Shown piece by piece: positions 53,003-62,296 of a stretch of 64,000 bases of DNA. A program made the position numbers and the translations under genes. This DNA comes from JAMXLO01 sp037201625 (GTDB taxonomy: Bacteria; Pseudomonadota; Alphaproteobacteria; Acetobacterales; Acetobacteraceae), in NCBI GenBank assembly GCA_037201625.1, contig JBBCGR010000004.1:1302001-1366000 (forward strand). Direction: 5' to 3'. Within the stretch, counting starts at the first letter, position 1. Every line of letters starts with the position of its first letter. Below the pieces are notes generated by a model. The model did not search any database. It was not told the origin of the DNA and saw only the letters and a list, made by a program, of their open reading frames with translations.

Positions 53003-53449
53003 ATGGACCGCGCGGAGATGCAGCACCTGGTGGCGGAACTCGCGCCTGCCTGGGACGATGTGCGCGCCATCGCCATCGTGCACACAGGTGCCTGGGCCGT
53101 GCAGTTCGCCGACGGCCGCACCGTCGGGATCGAGCATGAGCCGGCGGCCGGCCGCGTGGTGATCTCGGCCGGGCTGGGCCGCGTGCCGGAGGAGCACCGC
53201 CTGGCCGTCTACGCGGCGATGCTGAATTTCAACGCGCTCGGGGGTGAGGTCGGCGGGGCCAGGCTCTCGCTCACCGGCGCCGAGCGCGAGGCCGAACTCA
53301 GCGCGGTCCTCGCCGACGAGGGGCTTTCGCTGGACGGGCTGCGCGCCGCGCTGGGCTTCCTCGCGGACAGCGCCCGCGCCTGGACCGCGATGATGCGCGA
53401 CCCCGGCGCGGCCGGCCTGCAGCCACCGCCCGGCGCCGTGCGCGTCTGA
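53003..53449 (+). CDS. Type III secretion CesT-family chaperone (second of a pair)
   Basis: A 148-residue paralogue of the chaperone at 51008. It shares the order helix, beta-sheet (HTGAWAVQFADGRTVGIEHEP), helix (HRLAVYAAMLNFNALG), beta-sheet (GARLSLTGAEREAELSAVL) and a final helix (DSARAWTAMMRDPG). It starts one base after the kinase stop, so the three genes form a tight operon. Two chaperones for one effector could bind as a heterodimer or at two sites. The family call is by pattern, not by database match. Confidence 0.7.
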   Translation: MDRAEMQHLVAELAPAWDDVRAIAIVHTGAWAVQFADGRTVGIEHEPAAGRVVISAGLGRVPEEHRLAVYAAMLNFNALGGEVGGARLSLTGAEREAELSAVLADEGLSLDGLRAALGFLADSARAWTAMMRDPGAAGLQPPPGAVRV

Positions 53450-53574
53450 CGGCACGCCTGAGCCTGATCGCCCCGACCTGAGCGCGATCGCCCCGAGCGG
53501 AACCGCGTCGAGCGTCCGTCGCGCGGAAAGCCGCCTGGAACCTATCCGATGCTGTTCGCAGCAGCGAACATTGC

Positions 53575-54840
53575 TCAGCCCGGCGGCAGCCTCGCACGCA
53601 GGCCGTCGAAGATCGTCGTGAGATGCCCATCGAGCAGTTCGTAGACCACCTGCGGATTGGTCTCGGCCTCGATCGCCTTCATCAGTTCGGGCGGAAGGTT
53701 CGCCTTCGACAGCAGCTTCAGGATCTCCCCCAGCGCGAAGCTGGTGTCGGCCTGTGCCGCGGATTTCGCGGCGTCCACGCCCGCCTGGTACTCCTGCAGC
53801 ATCCGGTCGGGCAGGCTTGGACCCGAGGGCGGTGAATCGAGCGCTTCCACCTCCGACTGCATGACCAGGATATCGTCCTGCATGATCTGCCCATGCATCC
53901 TCGTCACGCCGCGCCAGGTCAGCACGAGCTGCCCCTCATCCGGTAGTGCAACGATCGTGTCGAGGTGCATGGGCACCTCCTCGGCCGCGACACCGCTGCC
54001 GCTGGTGCGGATGACACCGGCGCGTGCCAGCAGGCCAGGCAGCCTGGTCGTCAGCATCGGGATGGTCGGGTGCAGATTGTGCAGCACGAGCGTCTCGTCG
54101 CCATGCGGATAGTTGCCGGCCTGCTGATCGTTGGGGGCCGCATTGTGATAGCTGGGATCATAGTCTTTCGGCGGCAGTGGCGCACGGAAGACCGACCAGC
54201 GCTTGTCCCTTGTGCCGAGCTTGCGGCGTCGCGCCTCGAACGCCGATGGCACCGGCGCGAAGTTCGCCGGCTGCGGGCGGTCCTTCATGGTCCTGATCGG
54301 ATGGGCCGGATCCTCGATCAGCGGCAGCGGGATCACGGTGCCGGAGTCGGGGTCCTGGACGGCATCGATCCCCATCCCCATCGGGTTCCGCCGGTCGGCA
54401 AGTCCGCCGAAGCTGAACTCCCATCGCAACGGCACGGACGCGATCGGCTTGGGCGCCGAGACGGACACCGACTTGTCGCCCAGTTGCCGCGCGAGGCGCG
54501 GGCCGAAGATGGCGAGTTTCTTGTGCAGCGGACCCAGCGTGAAGGATGCCCAGCCCGTGGGGGCGGCGACGCCGCCGGGCTGGTGGAACGAGCCGAGGAC
54601 GAAGAAGTCGGTATGCGGCTTGAACGGGGCGAGGTCGCTGGCCCAGGCGAGGCTGCGGCCGATCTCGTCGAGATAGACCTCATCGCCCGACAGCGGACGC
54701 TGGTCCTTCGCCGGCGTGCACGCCGCGTTCTCGACGATGTCGAACGTCCCCTTCAGGATCAGGGTGATGGAGCGCTGCGGCGGTCTGACGCGCGACGGCA
54801 GCGGCGCAAACACGAACGGGCTCTTCGAGATGATTCGCAT
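53575..54840 (-). CDS. DUF2169 domain protein (type VI secretion-associated adaptor)
   Basis: A 421-residue protein. The DUF2169 features are clear: KGTFDIVENA near the start, PHTDFFVLGSFHQPGG, LRWEFSFGG, and later DKRWSVFRAPLPPKDYDPSYHNAAPNDQQAG. DUF2169 proteins act as chaperone/adaptors that load PAAR/VgrG-linked effectors in type VI secretion. No VgrG, Hcp or PAAR gene is in the window. It follows a 345-residue unknown gene on the same strand by 44 bp. Confidence 0.85.
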   Translation of the reverse strand: MRIISKSPFVFAPLPSRVRPPQRSITLILKGTFDIVENAACTPAKDQRPLSGDEVYLDEIGRSLAWASDLAPFKPHTDFFVLGSFHQPGGVAAPTGWASFTLGPLHKKLAIFGPRLARQLGDKSVSVSAPKPIASVPLRWEFSFGGLADRRNPMGMGIDAVQDPDSGTVIPLPLIEDPAHPIRTMKDRPQPANFAPVPSAFEARRRKLGTRDKRWSVFRAPLPPKDYDPSYHNAAPNDQQAGNYPHGDETLVLHNLHPTIPMLTTRLPGLLARAGVIRTSGSGVAAEEVPMHLDTIVALPDEGQLVLTWRGVTRMHGQIMQDDILVMQSEVEALDSPPSGPSLPDRMLQEYQAGVDAAKSAAQADTSFALGEILKLLSKANLPPELMKAIEAETNPQVVYELLDGHLTTIFDGLRARLPPG

Positions 54841-54884
54841 GCGTCATCCGTCGATCGTACAAGGGTGGTTGCCGACGCGAGCGA

Positions 54885-55922
54885 TCACGCGAACTGGACC
54901 GACAGGCCGGCGAAATTCTGCAGCGGCCCTCGCACGGTGACGCCCGCATCATCCACCAGGATCTCCGAGGCAAGACCTTTTATCCGCACGCCGACGTCGC
55001 TGATCGTCACCTGGCCCAATGCGGTGGCGGCGTCGACCTTGGCGGTGAGTGCGGCCGCGGCACCGGCGGCGATCGCCATCGCCTGCAGGACAAGCACGGC
55101 GCCCGTCGCGGCGGCGATCTCCTTGGCGGCGGCGGCCATCGCATCCTGCATGTCCGACTGGTTCTGGCTGTGCTGTTTCCCAGCGACGTCGGTGGCGATG
55201 CTGCTGGTGGCGTTCAGCCCGTCCTGGGCGAGGGCGGAGATCAGCCCGCCCCAGACGGCGACCTTTTCGATCACCGTCGCCCAGGTTGCGACGCCGGCCG
55301 CCGGGGTCACCGCGAACGAGATCGCCGTCGGCGCAACGATCGAATACTCGGGAACGATCTTGACCTCGCCGAAGCCCTGCACATCGATGGCGCCGTTGAT
55401 CATGTTGACGATCTGGCCGCCGAACACGTTCTGCGTCGTGCCGTAGTTGGACCACAGCAGTCCGCCGGTGCCGGTCGAGGCATCATTGCCCAGCCATTGT
55501 GTGACGCTGTTGCCGGTGATCAGGTTGGTGACGGTGCCGAGCGTGGTGTTGAAGCTGTCGGCGCGCTGGAATGTGGCCGTGGCCGGCCAGTCCGAGGAAC
55601 CCCAGGTCCGTGTCGCGGAGACCACCGCGCTCGAGTCGCCGACGACGGAGAGGTTGTCGCCGGACCATCCGGAGAAGACGCTGGCGACCTGGTTGATCGT
55701 GGGGGCGGCCAGTTGGACCTGCTCGGTGCTGTAGATCAGCGCGCCGGCGCTGGTGCCCAGGTTGCCGCCCGTCGACGAAGAGAAATCCTTGAGGGTCCCT
55801 TCGTACGTGGTGTCCGGATTGCCGAGCCGCAGATAGTCGCGCACCGTTGCGTCGGTGCTCGAATTCGGGACGACGACGGCGAACGAAGTGTCGCTGTCGG
55901 ACTTGATATCGGTGTCGGACAT
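54885..55922 (-). CDS. Unknown protein upstream of the DUF2169 gene, candidate secreted substrate
   Basis: A 345-residue protein I do not recognise. ATG 55922 (MSDTDIKSDSD) has GGAGG and GGAA upstream. The first half is rich in Ser/Thr/Gly/Asn (beta-rich, for example STGGNLGTSAGALIYSTEQVQ). The second half contains a long Ala-rich hydrophobic stretch (ATGAVLVLQAMAIAAGAAAA) that could insert into a membrane, and a final beta motif IKGLASEILVDDAGVTVRG. There are no cysteines and no signal peptide. It is in the same operon as the DUF2169 adaptor, suggesting a cargo or structural partner. Confidence 0.6.
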   Translation of the reverse strand: MSDTDIKSDSDTSFAVVVPNSSTDATVRDYLRLGNPDTTYEGTLKDFSSSTGGNLGTSAGALIYSTEQVQLAAPTINQVASVFSGWSGDNLSVVGDSSAVVSATRTWGSSDWPATATFQRADSFNTTLGTVTNLITGNSVTQWLGNDASTGTGGLLWSNYGTTQNVFGGQIVNMINGAIDVQGFGEVKIVPEYSIVAPTAISFAVTPAAGVATWATVIEKVAVWGGLISALAQDGLNATSSIATDVAGKQHSQNQSDMQDAMAAAAKEIAAATGAVLVLQAMAIAAGAAAALTAKVDAATALGQVTISDVGVRIKGLASEILVDDAGVTVRGPLQNFAGLSVQFA

Positions 55923-56191
55923 CGCTTCCGGCTCCTCCATTGCATCGCGTGCCCAAGCCGGTGCGCCCAAGCTGAAGCGCCCGGGCGGCGCGGAGGTCCG
56001 GTCACGTCGATCTGACGCGGCAGATTTTACGCAGAATCGTCCGATGGCGCACGAGCGGCTTCGTGCGGGCGGCGGGCGGAGCCCTTGGCGATTCAGGGGC
56101 GGGGGCTGCGATCAGCGGCCTGGCGATTGGCCGGCCGGGCCGGGGTTTCGTTATCCGCCAGAGGATGATAAGCCCCCGCCATCGCTCAGTT

Positions 56192-56283
<92 letters not shown>

Positions 56284-56449
56284 GCCAGCAAGATGACGGA
56301 TCGGCAGCGCCACCGCCGCCCACCCGGCGATCTCGCCTTGTGCCCGTGGCCTCGCATCCTCACATCTGCCTTATCCCATTGCGATCCCCAGGTCTGACCA
56401 AGCCTTTCGGTTGCCGTGGCGGGACCCCTTGAACTGGAGACGATTGGCG

Positions 56450-56668
56450 ATGGATCCGAAGTTTCTTCGTGAGGAGGCAGCACGCTTCCGAGGCATGGCC
56501 GAGACGCAGGACCGGGAGGCCTCGAAGCTGAGGCTCCTGAAGATGGCGGCCGATTATGAGTCCAAGGCCGAGGCTGGCGACACCCCGCCTCCCAAGGCCA
56601 CCGGCGCGAAGGCTGCCAAGAAGGCCATCCCGGCAGACGAAGAGCCACTCCTGACGTCACCGCAGTAG
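56450..56668 (+). CDS. Small charged hypothetical protein
   Basis: A 72-residue protein, MDPKFLREEAARFRGMAETQDREASKLRLLKMAADYESKA, followed by a Lys/Ala/Pro-rich tail. The helical N-terminal part fits the small alphaproteobacterial proteins that contain the motif FRxMAETxDREASxLRLLxMAxDYExxA; their function is unknown. GGAG lies about ten bases upstream. Confidence 0.78.
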   Translation: MDPKFLREEAARFRGMAETQDREASKLRLLKMAADYESKAEAGDTPPPKATGAKAAKKAIPADEEPLLTSPQ

Positions 56669-56833
56669 TCGGACAGGGTTATCTCGGCCGGCGATCCGCC
56701 ACGACAGTCGGGAGGTCGCCGATCACCGGGCCGGCCAGACGGTCGAGACCGTAAGCCGCTGATTGCGGCGGGAAACCGCGCCAATATTGCCGCCTCACAT
56801 TCCCGCCCCCACGCTGCACCCTCGCGCCCCCCC

Positions 56834-57865
56834 TCATCGCGGCACGGCGGCTGCCGCCATGCCGGTCCGCAGCGCGAGGGGCGGAATGTCCGGCTCGGCC
56901 AGGTGGCACGCGACCTCGTGGCCCGGCGTCACCGGCCGCAGCGCCGGCGGGACGCTGGCACAGCGTTCCATGCTCACCGGGCAGCGCCCATAGAATGCGC
57001 ATCCGGCGGGCAGTCGCGCGTGCGTGGGCGGATCGCCGGTCAGCGTCGCACGCTCCGCGCGGTTCGACCGGTCCAGGCGCGGGGCGGCCGCCAGCAGCGA
57101 CCGTGTGTAGGGATGCGCCGGCCGGGCGAACACCGTGCGCGTCGGCGCCGTCTCGACGATCCGGCCGAGATACATGATGGCCACGCGATCCGACAGGCGC
57201 TCCACCACCGACAGGTCGTGCGAGATGAACAGATAGGTCAGCCCCAGCCGGTCCCGCAGGTCCAGCAGCAGTTGCAGCACCGTCGCCTGCACCGACATGT
57301 CCAGCCCTGACGTCGGCTCGTCCAGGATCAGCAGCCGCGGCCGCAGCAGCAGGATGCGCGCCAGCGCCACCCGGCGAAGCTGGCCGCCCGACAATTCATG
57401 CGGATAGCGCCGGCCGGCGGCGGCATCCAGCCCCACCGCGGCGAGCATCGCCTCGACAAGGCGGCGCCGCTCGGCGGCGTCGCTCACGCCGTGGATCAGC
57501 AGTCCTTCGCGCAGCGTCCTGCCGATGCTCCACCACGGATCGAGCGCGGCGGCGGCGTCCTGGTGCACGTACTGGATGGCGTTGCGCGCCTTGCGCGCCT
57601 TGGCCGGCGGCAGGCCGCCGACCGCTGTGCCGTCGAGCCGGATGTCGCCCGACGCCTCGCGCTGCAACCCGAGGATGGTGCGCCCGAGCGTCGTCTTGCC
57701 GCAGCCTGATTCGCCGACCAGGGCGAGGATCTCGCCGGCATCGATCGCCAGGCTGACGTCGTTCACCGCGCGCACCGGCGGCACGCTGCGTCCGAACAGC
57801 CGCCGCCGTCCGCCCAGCGCGACGGAGACGGCGTGCAGCGTCAGGATCGGTGCCTCGCCGGTCAT
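56834..57865 (-). CDS. Peptide/nickel-type ABC transporter ATP-binding protein (DppF/OppF)
   Basis: A 343-residue ABC ATPase with Walker A GESGCGKTTLGR, signature LSGGQLRRVALARIL, Walker B LLILDEPTSGLD and the C-terminal oligopeptide extension with its metal cysteines (GCAFYGRCP...C...C). ATG 57865 overlaps the upstream DppD-like stop. Last gene of the six-gene operon. Confidence 0.94.
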   Translation of the reverse strand: MTGEAPILTLHAVSVALGGRRRLFGRSVPPVRAVNDVSLAIDAGEILALVGESGCGKTTLGRTILGLQREASGDIRLDGTAVGGLPPAKARKARNAIQYVHQDAAAALDPWWSIGRTLREGLLIHGVSDAAERRRLVEAMLAAVGLDAAAGRRYPHELSGGQLRRVALARILLLRPRLLILDEPTSGLDMSVQATVLQLLLDLRDRLGLTYLFISHDLSVVERLSDRVAIMYLGRIVETAPTRTVFARPAHPYTRSLLAAAPRLDRSNRAERATLTGDPPTHARLPAGCAFYGRCPVSMERCASVPPALRPVTPGHEVACHLAEPDIPPLALRTGMAAAAVPR

Positions 57866-58839
57866 GCGTAGTGCACGCAGCGTACGACGGCGCCGGAGGG
57901 CGCGTGGCCCGCTGGTGGCGCCTGCTTCACGCACTCGGCCAGCACGTCCGCGCAGCGTGGCGCGAAGCGGCAGCCGGGCGGTGCGGCGAGAGGCGAGGGG
58001 ACGCTGCCCGGGATGCCGCGGAACGACGATGCCCGCTCCGGATGGCAGGCGAGCAGCGCGCGCGTGTAGGGATGCGCGGGTGATCCGAGGACGGCGTCGA
58101 CCGGCCCGGCCTCGACCGACTGTCCCGCGTAGATCACGCACAGATCGTCGCAGAGTTCAGCGACCACGCCGAAATCATGGGTGACGAACAGCATCGACAG
58201 GTTGAACTCGGCCACCAGTTCCCGCAGCAGCAGCAGGATCTGGTTCTGCGTCGTCACATCGAGCGCGGTGGTCGGCTCATCGGCGATGACCAGGCTGGGC
58301 GAGCATGCCAGCGCCGCGGCGATCAGCAGGCGCTGCCGCTGCCCGCCGGAGAACTGGTGCGGATAGCGCTCCAGCGCCGCGTCGGGGTCGGGCACCTGCA
58401 TGCGGCGCAGCAGGCCCACCAGGCGCGCGACATGCGACCGCTTGCGCGCGGCCCCGCGCAGCCCGTTGTCCGGCGCGTGGTCACGCATGATCTCCAGCAA
58501 CTGCGTGCCGACCTTGAACACCGGGTTGAGCGCCAGCAGCGGGTCCTGCGGGATGAAGCCGATCCGGCTGCCGCGGATGCGCTGGTTCAGTTCGGTCTCG
58601 GAGAACACCAGCAGGTTCTCGCCCTCGAAGGTGATCGCACCGGCCTCGATGCGGGCGGCGCGCGGCAGGATGCCCATGATCGCGCGGATCAGCGTGGACT
58701 TGCCGCAGCCCGATTCACCGACCACGCCCAGGATGCGGCCGGTCTCGATCGTGAGGCCGACATTGTCGAGGATGGCAGCGATGCCCTCGTCGCCCTTGAT
58801 CGAGACCTTCAGGTCGCGCACCGACAGGATCGGGATCAT
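57862..58839 (-). CDS. Peptide/nickel-type ABC transporter ATP-binding protein (DppD/OppD)
   Basis: A 325-residue ATPase: Walker A GESGCGKSTLIRA, Q-loop GFIPQDPLLALNPVF, signature FSGGQRQRLLIAAAL, Walker B VIADEPTTALD, and the C-terminal Cys-rich oligo-HPY region (PPGCRFAPRCADVLAEC). Overlaps its neighbours by four bases on both sides. It provides one of the two nucleotide-binding domains. Confidence 0.94.
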   Translation of the reverse strand: MIPILSVRDLKVSIKGDEGIAAILDNVGLTIETGRILGVVGESGCGKSTLIRAIMGILPRAARIEAGAITFEGENLLVFSETELNQRIRGSRIGFIPQDPLLALNPVFKVGTQLLEIMRDHAPDNGLRGAARKRSHVARLVGLLRRMQVPDPDAALERYPHQFSGGQRQRLLIAAALACSPSLVIADEPTTALDVTTQNQILLLLRELVAEFNLSMLFVTHDFGVVAELCDDLCVIYAGQSVEAGPVDAVLGSPAHPYTRALLACHPERASSFRGIPGSVPSPLAAPPGCRFAPRCADVLAECVKQAPPAGHAPSGAVVRCVHYA

Positions 58840-59678
58840 CGCGACCGCCGCAGCCGCGGATCGACCAGGTCGCGCAGGCCGTCGCCCAGCAGGTTGAAGC
58901 CCATCACCGTCAGCAGGATCGCGAGGCCCGGGAAGGTCGCGTACCACCAGGCGCCCGGCAGGTAGGTGCGGCTCTCGGCGATCGTGAGGCCCCAGTCCGG
59001 TGCCGGTGGCGTGGCACCCATGCCGAGAAATCCCAGCACCGCGGCGACCAGGATGGTGAAGCCCAGGCCGATCGTGGCGCGGACGATCACCGGGGAGATC
59101 ACGTTGGGCAGGATGTGCAGGAACAGGATGCGCCCGCCGTTCGCGCCGATGCCGCGCAGCGCGTCGACGAACAGCGATGACGTGAGCCGGCGCGTCTCCG
59201 CATAGACGATGCGGGTGAAGAACGGCCAATAGGTCAGCGACAGCGCCAGCATCGCGCTTTCCAGTGACGGCGTCAGCAACTGTGCCAATGCGAGTGCCAG
59301 CACGAGTTGCGGGATGGCCAGCACCGCATCGGTCACGCGCATGATGACCTCGGAGAGCCAGCCGCCGCGATAGCCGGCGACCAGGCCCAGCGGCACGCCG
59401 ATCGCCATGGCGACGAACACCACGGTGAGTGCCACCTGCAGCACGCCGCGCGCGCCCAGGATGACGCGGGAGAAGATGTCGCGGCCCAGATTGTCGGTGC
59501 CGAACGGGTAAAGCTCCGTCGGCGGCTTCAGCCGGCGTGCGAGATGCGATGCAGCGGCATCCTGGGGAAACGGCGCGAGCCAGGGGCCGAACACCGCGAT
59601 GAACACGACGGCGACGACGATCGCGAGGCCGACCATCGCCGGCACATCGTGCGACAGCTTGCGCAGGATGGGGCTCAC
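58836..59678 (-). CDS. Peptide/nickel-type ABC transporter permease (DppC/OppC)
   Basis: A 280-residue permease. The GTG start at 59678 overlaps the DppB-like stop (GTGA). It shows YPFGTDNLGRDIFSRVILGAR, the diagnostic DppC periplasmic loop, and the cytoplasmic EAA-like region FVDALRGIGANGGRILFLHILPN. Longer in-frame starts would overlap DppB and were rejected. Confidence 0.93.
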   Translation of the reverse strand: MSPILRKLSHDVPAMVGLAIVVAVVFIAVFGPWLAPFPQDAAASHLARRLKPPTELYPFGTDNLGRDIFSRVILGARGVLQVALTVVFVAMAIGVPLGLVAGYRGGWLSEVIMRVTDAVLAIPQLVLALALAQLLTPSLESAMLALSLTYWPFFTRIVYAETRRLTSSLFVDALRGIGANGGRILFLHILPNVISPVIVRATIGLGFTILVAAVLGFLGMGATPPAPDWGLTIAESRTYLPGAWWYATFPGLAILLTVMGFNLLGDGLRDLVDPRLRRSR

Positions 59679-60685
59679 GCCTTGTCCAGCAGCCTGGGAT
59701 CGACCATGCCGTGCGCGACATCGGTCAGGATGTTCACCACGGCGTAGATCACGCCGACCAGCAGCGTGACCGCGAGCATCACCTGCCGGTCGCCGGTGAG
59801 GATCGCCTGCACGGTGTAGCTGCCGATGCCGGGCCAATCGAAGATCGATTCCACCACGACGCCGCCGGCGATCAGGCCGCCGAACAGCAGCCCGATCTGG
59901 GTGATGGTGGCGGTCACCGAGTTGCGCAGCACGTAGCGCCAGACAAGGCGCGAGCGGCGATAGCCCATGGCGCGTTCGTACAGCACGAAGTCGTTCTGCA
60001 GCGTGTCCAGCACGCCGGCGCGGGTGAACCGCACGATGCTCGACAGGCCGCCGAGCGACAGGGTGAAGGCCGGCAGCACCAGATGGGCGAGCGCGTTGCG
60101 GAACGCATCGAGGCGCAGGGCGAGCAGGCTGTCGAGCAGCAGGAAGCCGGTGACGCCGGGCGGCCGGGCGATCGTGTCCGCCAGTTCACCGCGCAGCGGC
60201 AGCCATTCGAGCTGCATCGAGAACAGGATCTGCAGCATGATGGCGAACCAGAATGCCGCCACCGCCGCGCCCAGCACCGAGACCAGACGCAGCAGGTAGT
60301 CGGGCCATTCGTTGTGGTGCAGCGCTGCGAACACGCCGAGCGGCACGCCGACCAGGATCGAGAACGCAAGCGCCGCGACGGTCAGCGTCAAGGTCGCCGG
60401 CAGCCGCTGCGCCAGGTCCAGCGTGACGGGCCGGCGGGAGAATGCGCTCTCGCCGAAATCGAGGCGCAGGACCTTGGCGGTGTAGTCGGCGAATTGTTCC
60501 CAGACCGGCCGGTCCAGCCCGGCCTGCTCGCGCAGCCGCTGAAGCTGCTCGGGCGTTGCCGCATCGCCCGCCAGCGCGGCCGATGGATCGTTCGGCACGA
60601 CATGGGTCAGCAGGAAGGTCACGACCAGCAGGCCGAACAGCGAGGGCAGGGCGAGCGCGCAGCGGCGCAGGATGAAGCGGATCAT
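59675..60685 (-). CDS. Peptide/nickel-type ABC transporter permease (DppB/OppB)
   Basis: A 336-residue permease. It begins MIRFILRRCALALPSLFGLLVVTFLLTHVVPNDPSAA and ends with FDWPGIGSYTVQAILTGDRQVM...DPRLLDKA. The loop LYERAMGYRRSRLVWRYVLRNS contacts the ATPases. It is the membrane partner of the DppC-like protein. Confidence 0.94.
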   Translation of the reverse strand: MIRFILRRCALALPSLFGLLVVTFLLTHVVPNDPSAALAGDAATPEQLQRLREQAGLDRPVWEQFADYTAKVLRLDFGESAFSRRPVTLDLAQRLPATLTLTVAALAFSILVGVPLGVFAALHHNEWPDYLLRLVSVLGAAVAAFWFAIMLQILFSMQLEWLPLRGELADTIARPPGVTGFLLLDSLLALRLDAFRNALAHLVLPAFTLSLGGLSSIVRFTRAGVLDTLQNDFVLYERAMGYRRSRLVWRYVLRNSVTATITQIGLLFGGLIAGGVVVESIFDWPGIGSYTVQAILTGDRQVMLAVTLLVGVIYAVVNILTDVAHGMVDPRLLDKA

Positions 60686-60700
60686 GCGGGCGCCGCCGCG

Positions 60701-62296
60701 TCAGGTCTCGAGCGACACCGTGCGCATCTCCGATCCCTGGCCGACGGTGCAGAACTGCCGGCCTCTGATCCGCTTGCTCAGCCCCTGGAGCTGCATCGAG
60801 TTGTAGACCCAGATGTCGGGACAGTCGGCGACGATCTGGCGGATCGCCTGCTGGTAGAGCGGCGCGCGATCCTCCTGCTTCACCGTCGACCGCGCCTTGC
60901 GCAGCAGCGTATCGACCTCGGCATTCTTGTAGTAGCACGACGCCTTCCACGTGCCGTGGAACTGGCTGTCGTACATCTGTCCCACCCAGTTCTCCGGATC
61001 GGCGAAATACGTGCTCACCCAGTGCACCCAGATATCGGGCGTCGTCTCGGGCGACTTGGTGCTGGCGGTCAGGTTTGACCACACATTGCCCACCACCTTC
61101 GCATTGATGCCGACCTGTGCCAGGTCCGACTGGAAGAGCTGTGCGGACTGCACGCTCTGCTCGTTCTCCGACTGCACGTGGATCTCGATCATGCGCTTCA
61201 TCGGCGCACCTTCGGCGGTGGCCTTGGCGACGTATTCCTTGGCCTTCTTCAGGTCGTAGTCATAGCCCTTCACGTCGTGCGGGATGCCCCACAGCGTCTC
61301 CGGCATCGGATAGGGATCGCGCGTGGCATAGCCGCCCAGGATCTCCTTGATGAAGCCCTCGTAGTTGAACGCATGGGCGAAGGCGCGGCGGGCGTTCAGG
61401 TTGTTGAACGGCGGCTTCATGTTGTTCAGGCGGACGACGAAGGTCCGCATCACGACGTCCTTCTGGACATAGGCGATCTTGGAGGCGTTGATGCGGTCCA
61501 CCTGGTCGGCCGGCAGGTTCGTGTCGGTGCAGTCGAGCGTGCCGTTCAGCAGCGCCAGCACGCGCGTCGAGGTCTCCTTCACCGGACGGAAGGCGATCTT
61601 GCGCACCGGATTGGGATTGTGGCCCCAGCCGAGGAAGTGGTCCTCGTTGATCTCCATGTCGAGAAACTCGAGCGGACGGTATCCGGCCGGAATGATCTTG
61701 TAGGCGCCCGATCCCGCCCCGTTCTGCGCGAGCCACACCTTGGCCCAGTCGCCGTTGACCTCGTTCGCCTTGACCACGCGCGGATTGACGATCGACACGA
61801 TCGGGATCGCGGCGAGGAACGGCGCGTAGACCGTCTTCAGCTCGAAGCGCACGACGTTCGGTGACGGCGCGGTGACCTTGTCGGGCGACAGGATCGGCAG
61901 GAACGCACCGGCCGGCGCCAGGCCCAGGCCGAGCACGCGCTGGAAACTGTAGACGACATCGGCGGCGGTCATGTCGCTGCCGTCGTGGAAGCGGATGCCC
62001 TTGCGCAGGGTGAAGTCCCACACGAGGCCGTCCTCCGACACCGTGTGGCGCTCGGCGAGCCAGGGCACCAGCTCGGGCGGGTCGTTCTGGTAGCGGTAGA
62101 GCCCGTCATAGGCGTTCAGCATGACGCCCTGCATCGGCACGTCGAACACCTGGTGCGGGTCGAGGTTGAAGGGCAACCCCCAGCCGCTGACATAGGTGGA
62201 ACGATCGGCCGCGTGGCCCAGGCCGGACGCGGTCAGCGCCGCCGCTGCGGTGAGGCCGCCGAACGTCCGGCGGCCGAAGAGGGCGGGCGGGCTCAT
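60701..62296 (-). CDS. Peptide/nickel-type ABC transporter substrate-binding protein (SBP_bac_5)
   Basis: A 531-residue binding protein with a signal peptide containing twin arginines (FGRRTFGGLTAAAALTASG, cleavage near GHAAD). Class C signatures are LVWDFTLRKGIRFHDGSDMTAADVVYSF and LNNMKPPFNNLNARRAFAHAFNYE. It defines import specificity, which is unknown. The ATG overlaps the stop of the flavin monooxygenase gene. Confidence 0.94.
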   Translation of the reverse strand: MSPPALFGRRTFGGLTAAAALTASGLGHAADRSTYVSGWGLPFNLDPHQVFDVPMQGVMLNAYDGLYRYQNDPPELVPWLAERHTVSEDGLVWDFTLRKGIRFHDGSDMTAADVVYSFQRVLGLGLAPAGAFLPILSPDKVTAPSPNVVRFELKTVYAPFLAAIPIVSIVNPRVVKANEVNGDWAKVWLAQNGAGSGAYKIIPAGYRPLEFLDMEINEDHFLGWGHNPNPVRKIAFRPVKETSTRVLALLNGTLDCTDTNLPADQVDRINASKIAYVQKDVVMRTFVVRLNNMKPPFNNLNARRAFAHAFNYEGFIKEILGGYATRDPYPMPETLWGIPHDVKGYDYDLKKAKEYVAKATAEGAPMKRMIEIHVQSENEQSVQSAQLFQSDLAQVGINAKVVGNVWSNLTASTKSPETTPDIWVHWVSTYFADPENWVGQMYDSQFHGTWKASCYYKNAEVDTLLRKARSTVKQEDRAPLYQQAIRQIVADCPDIWVYNSMQLQGLSKRIRGRQFCTVGQGSEMRTVSLET

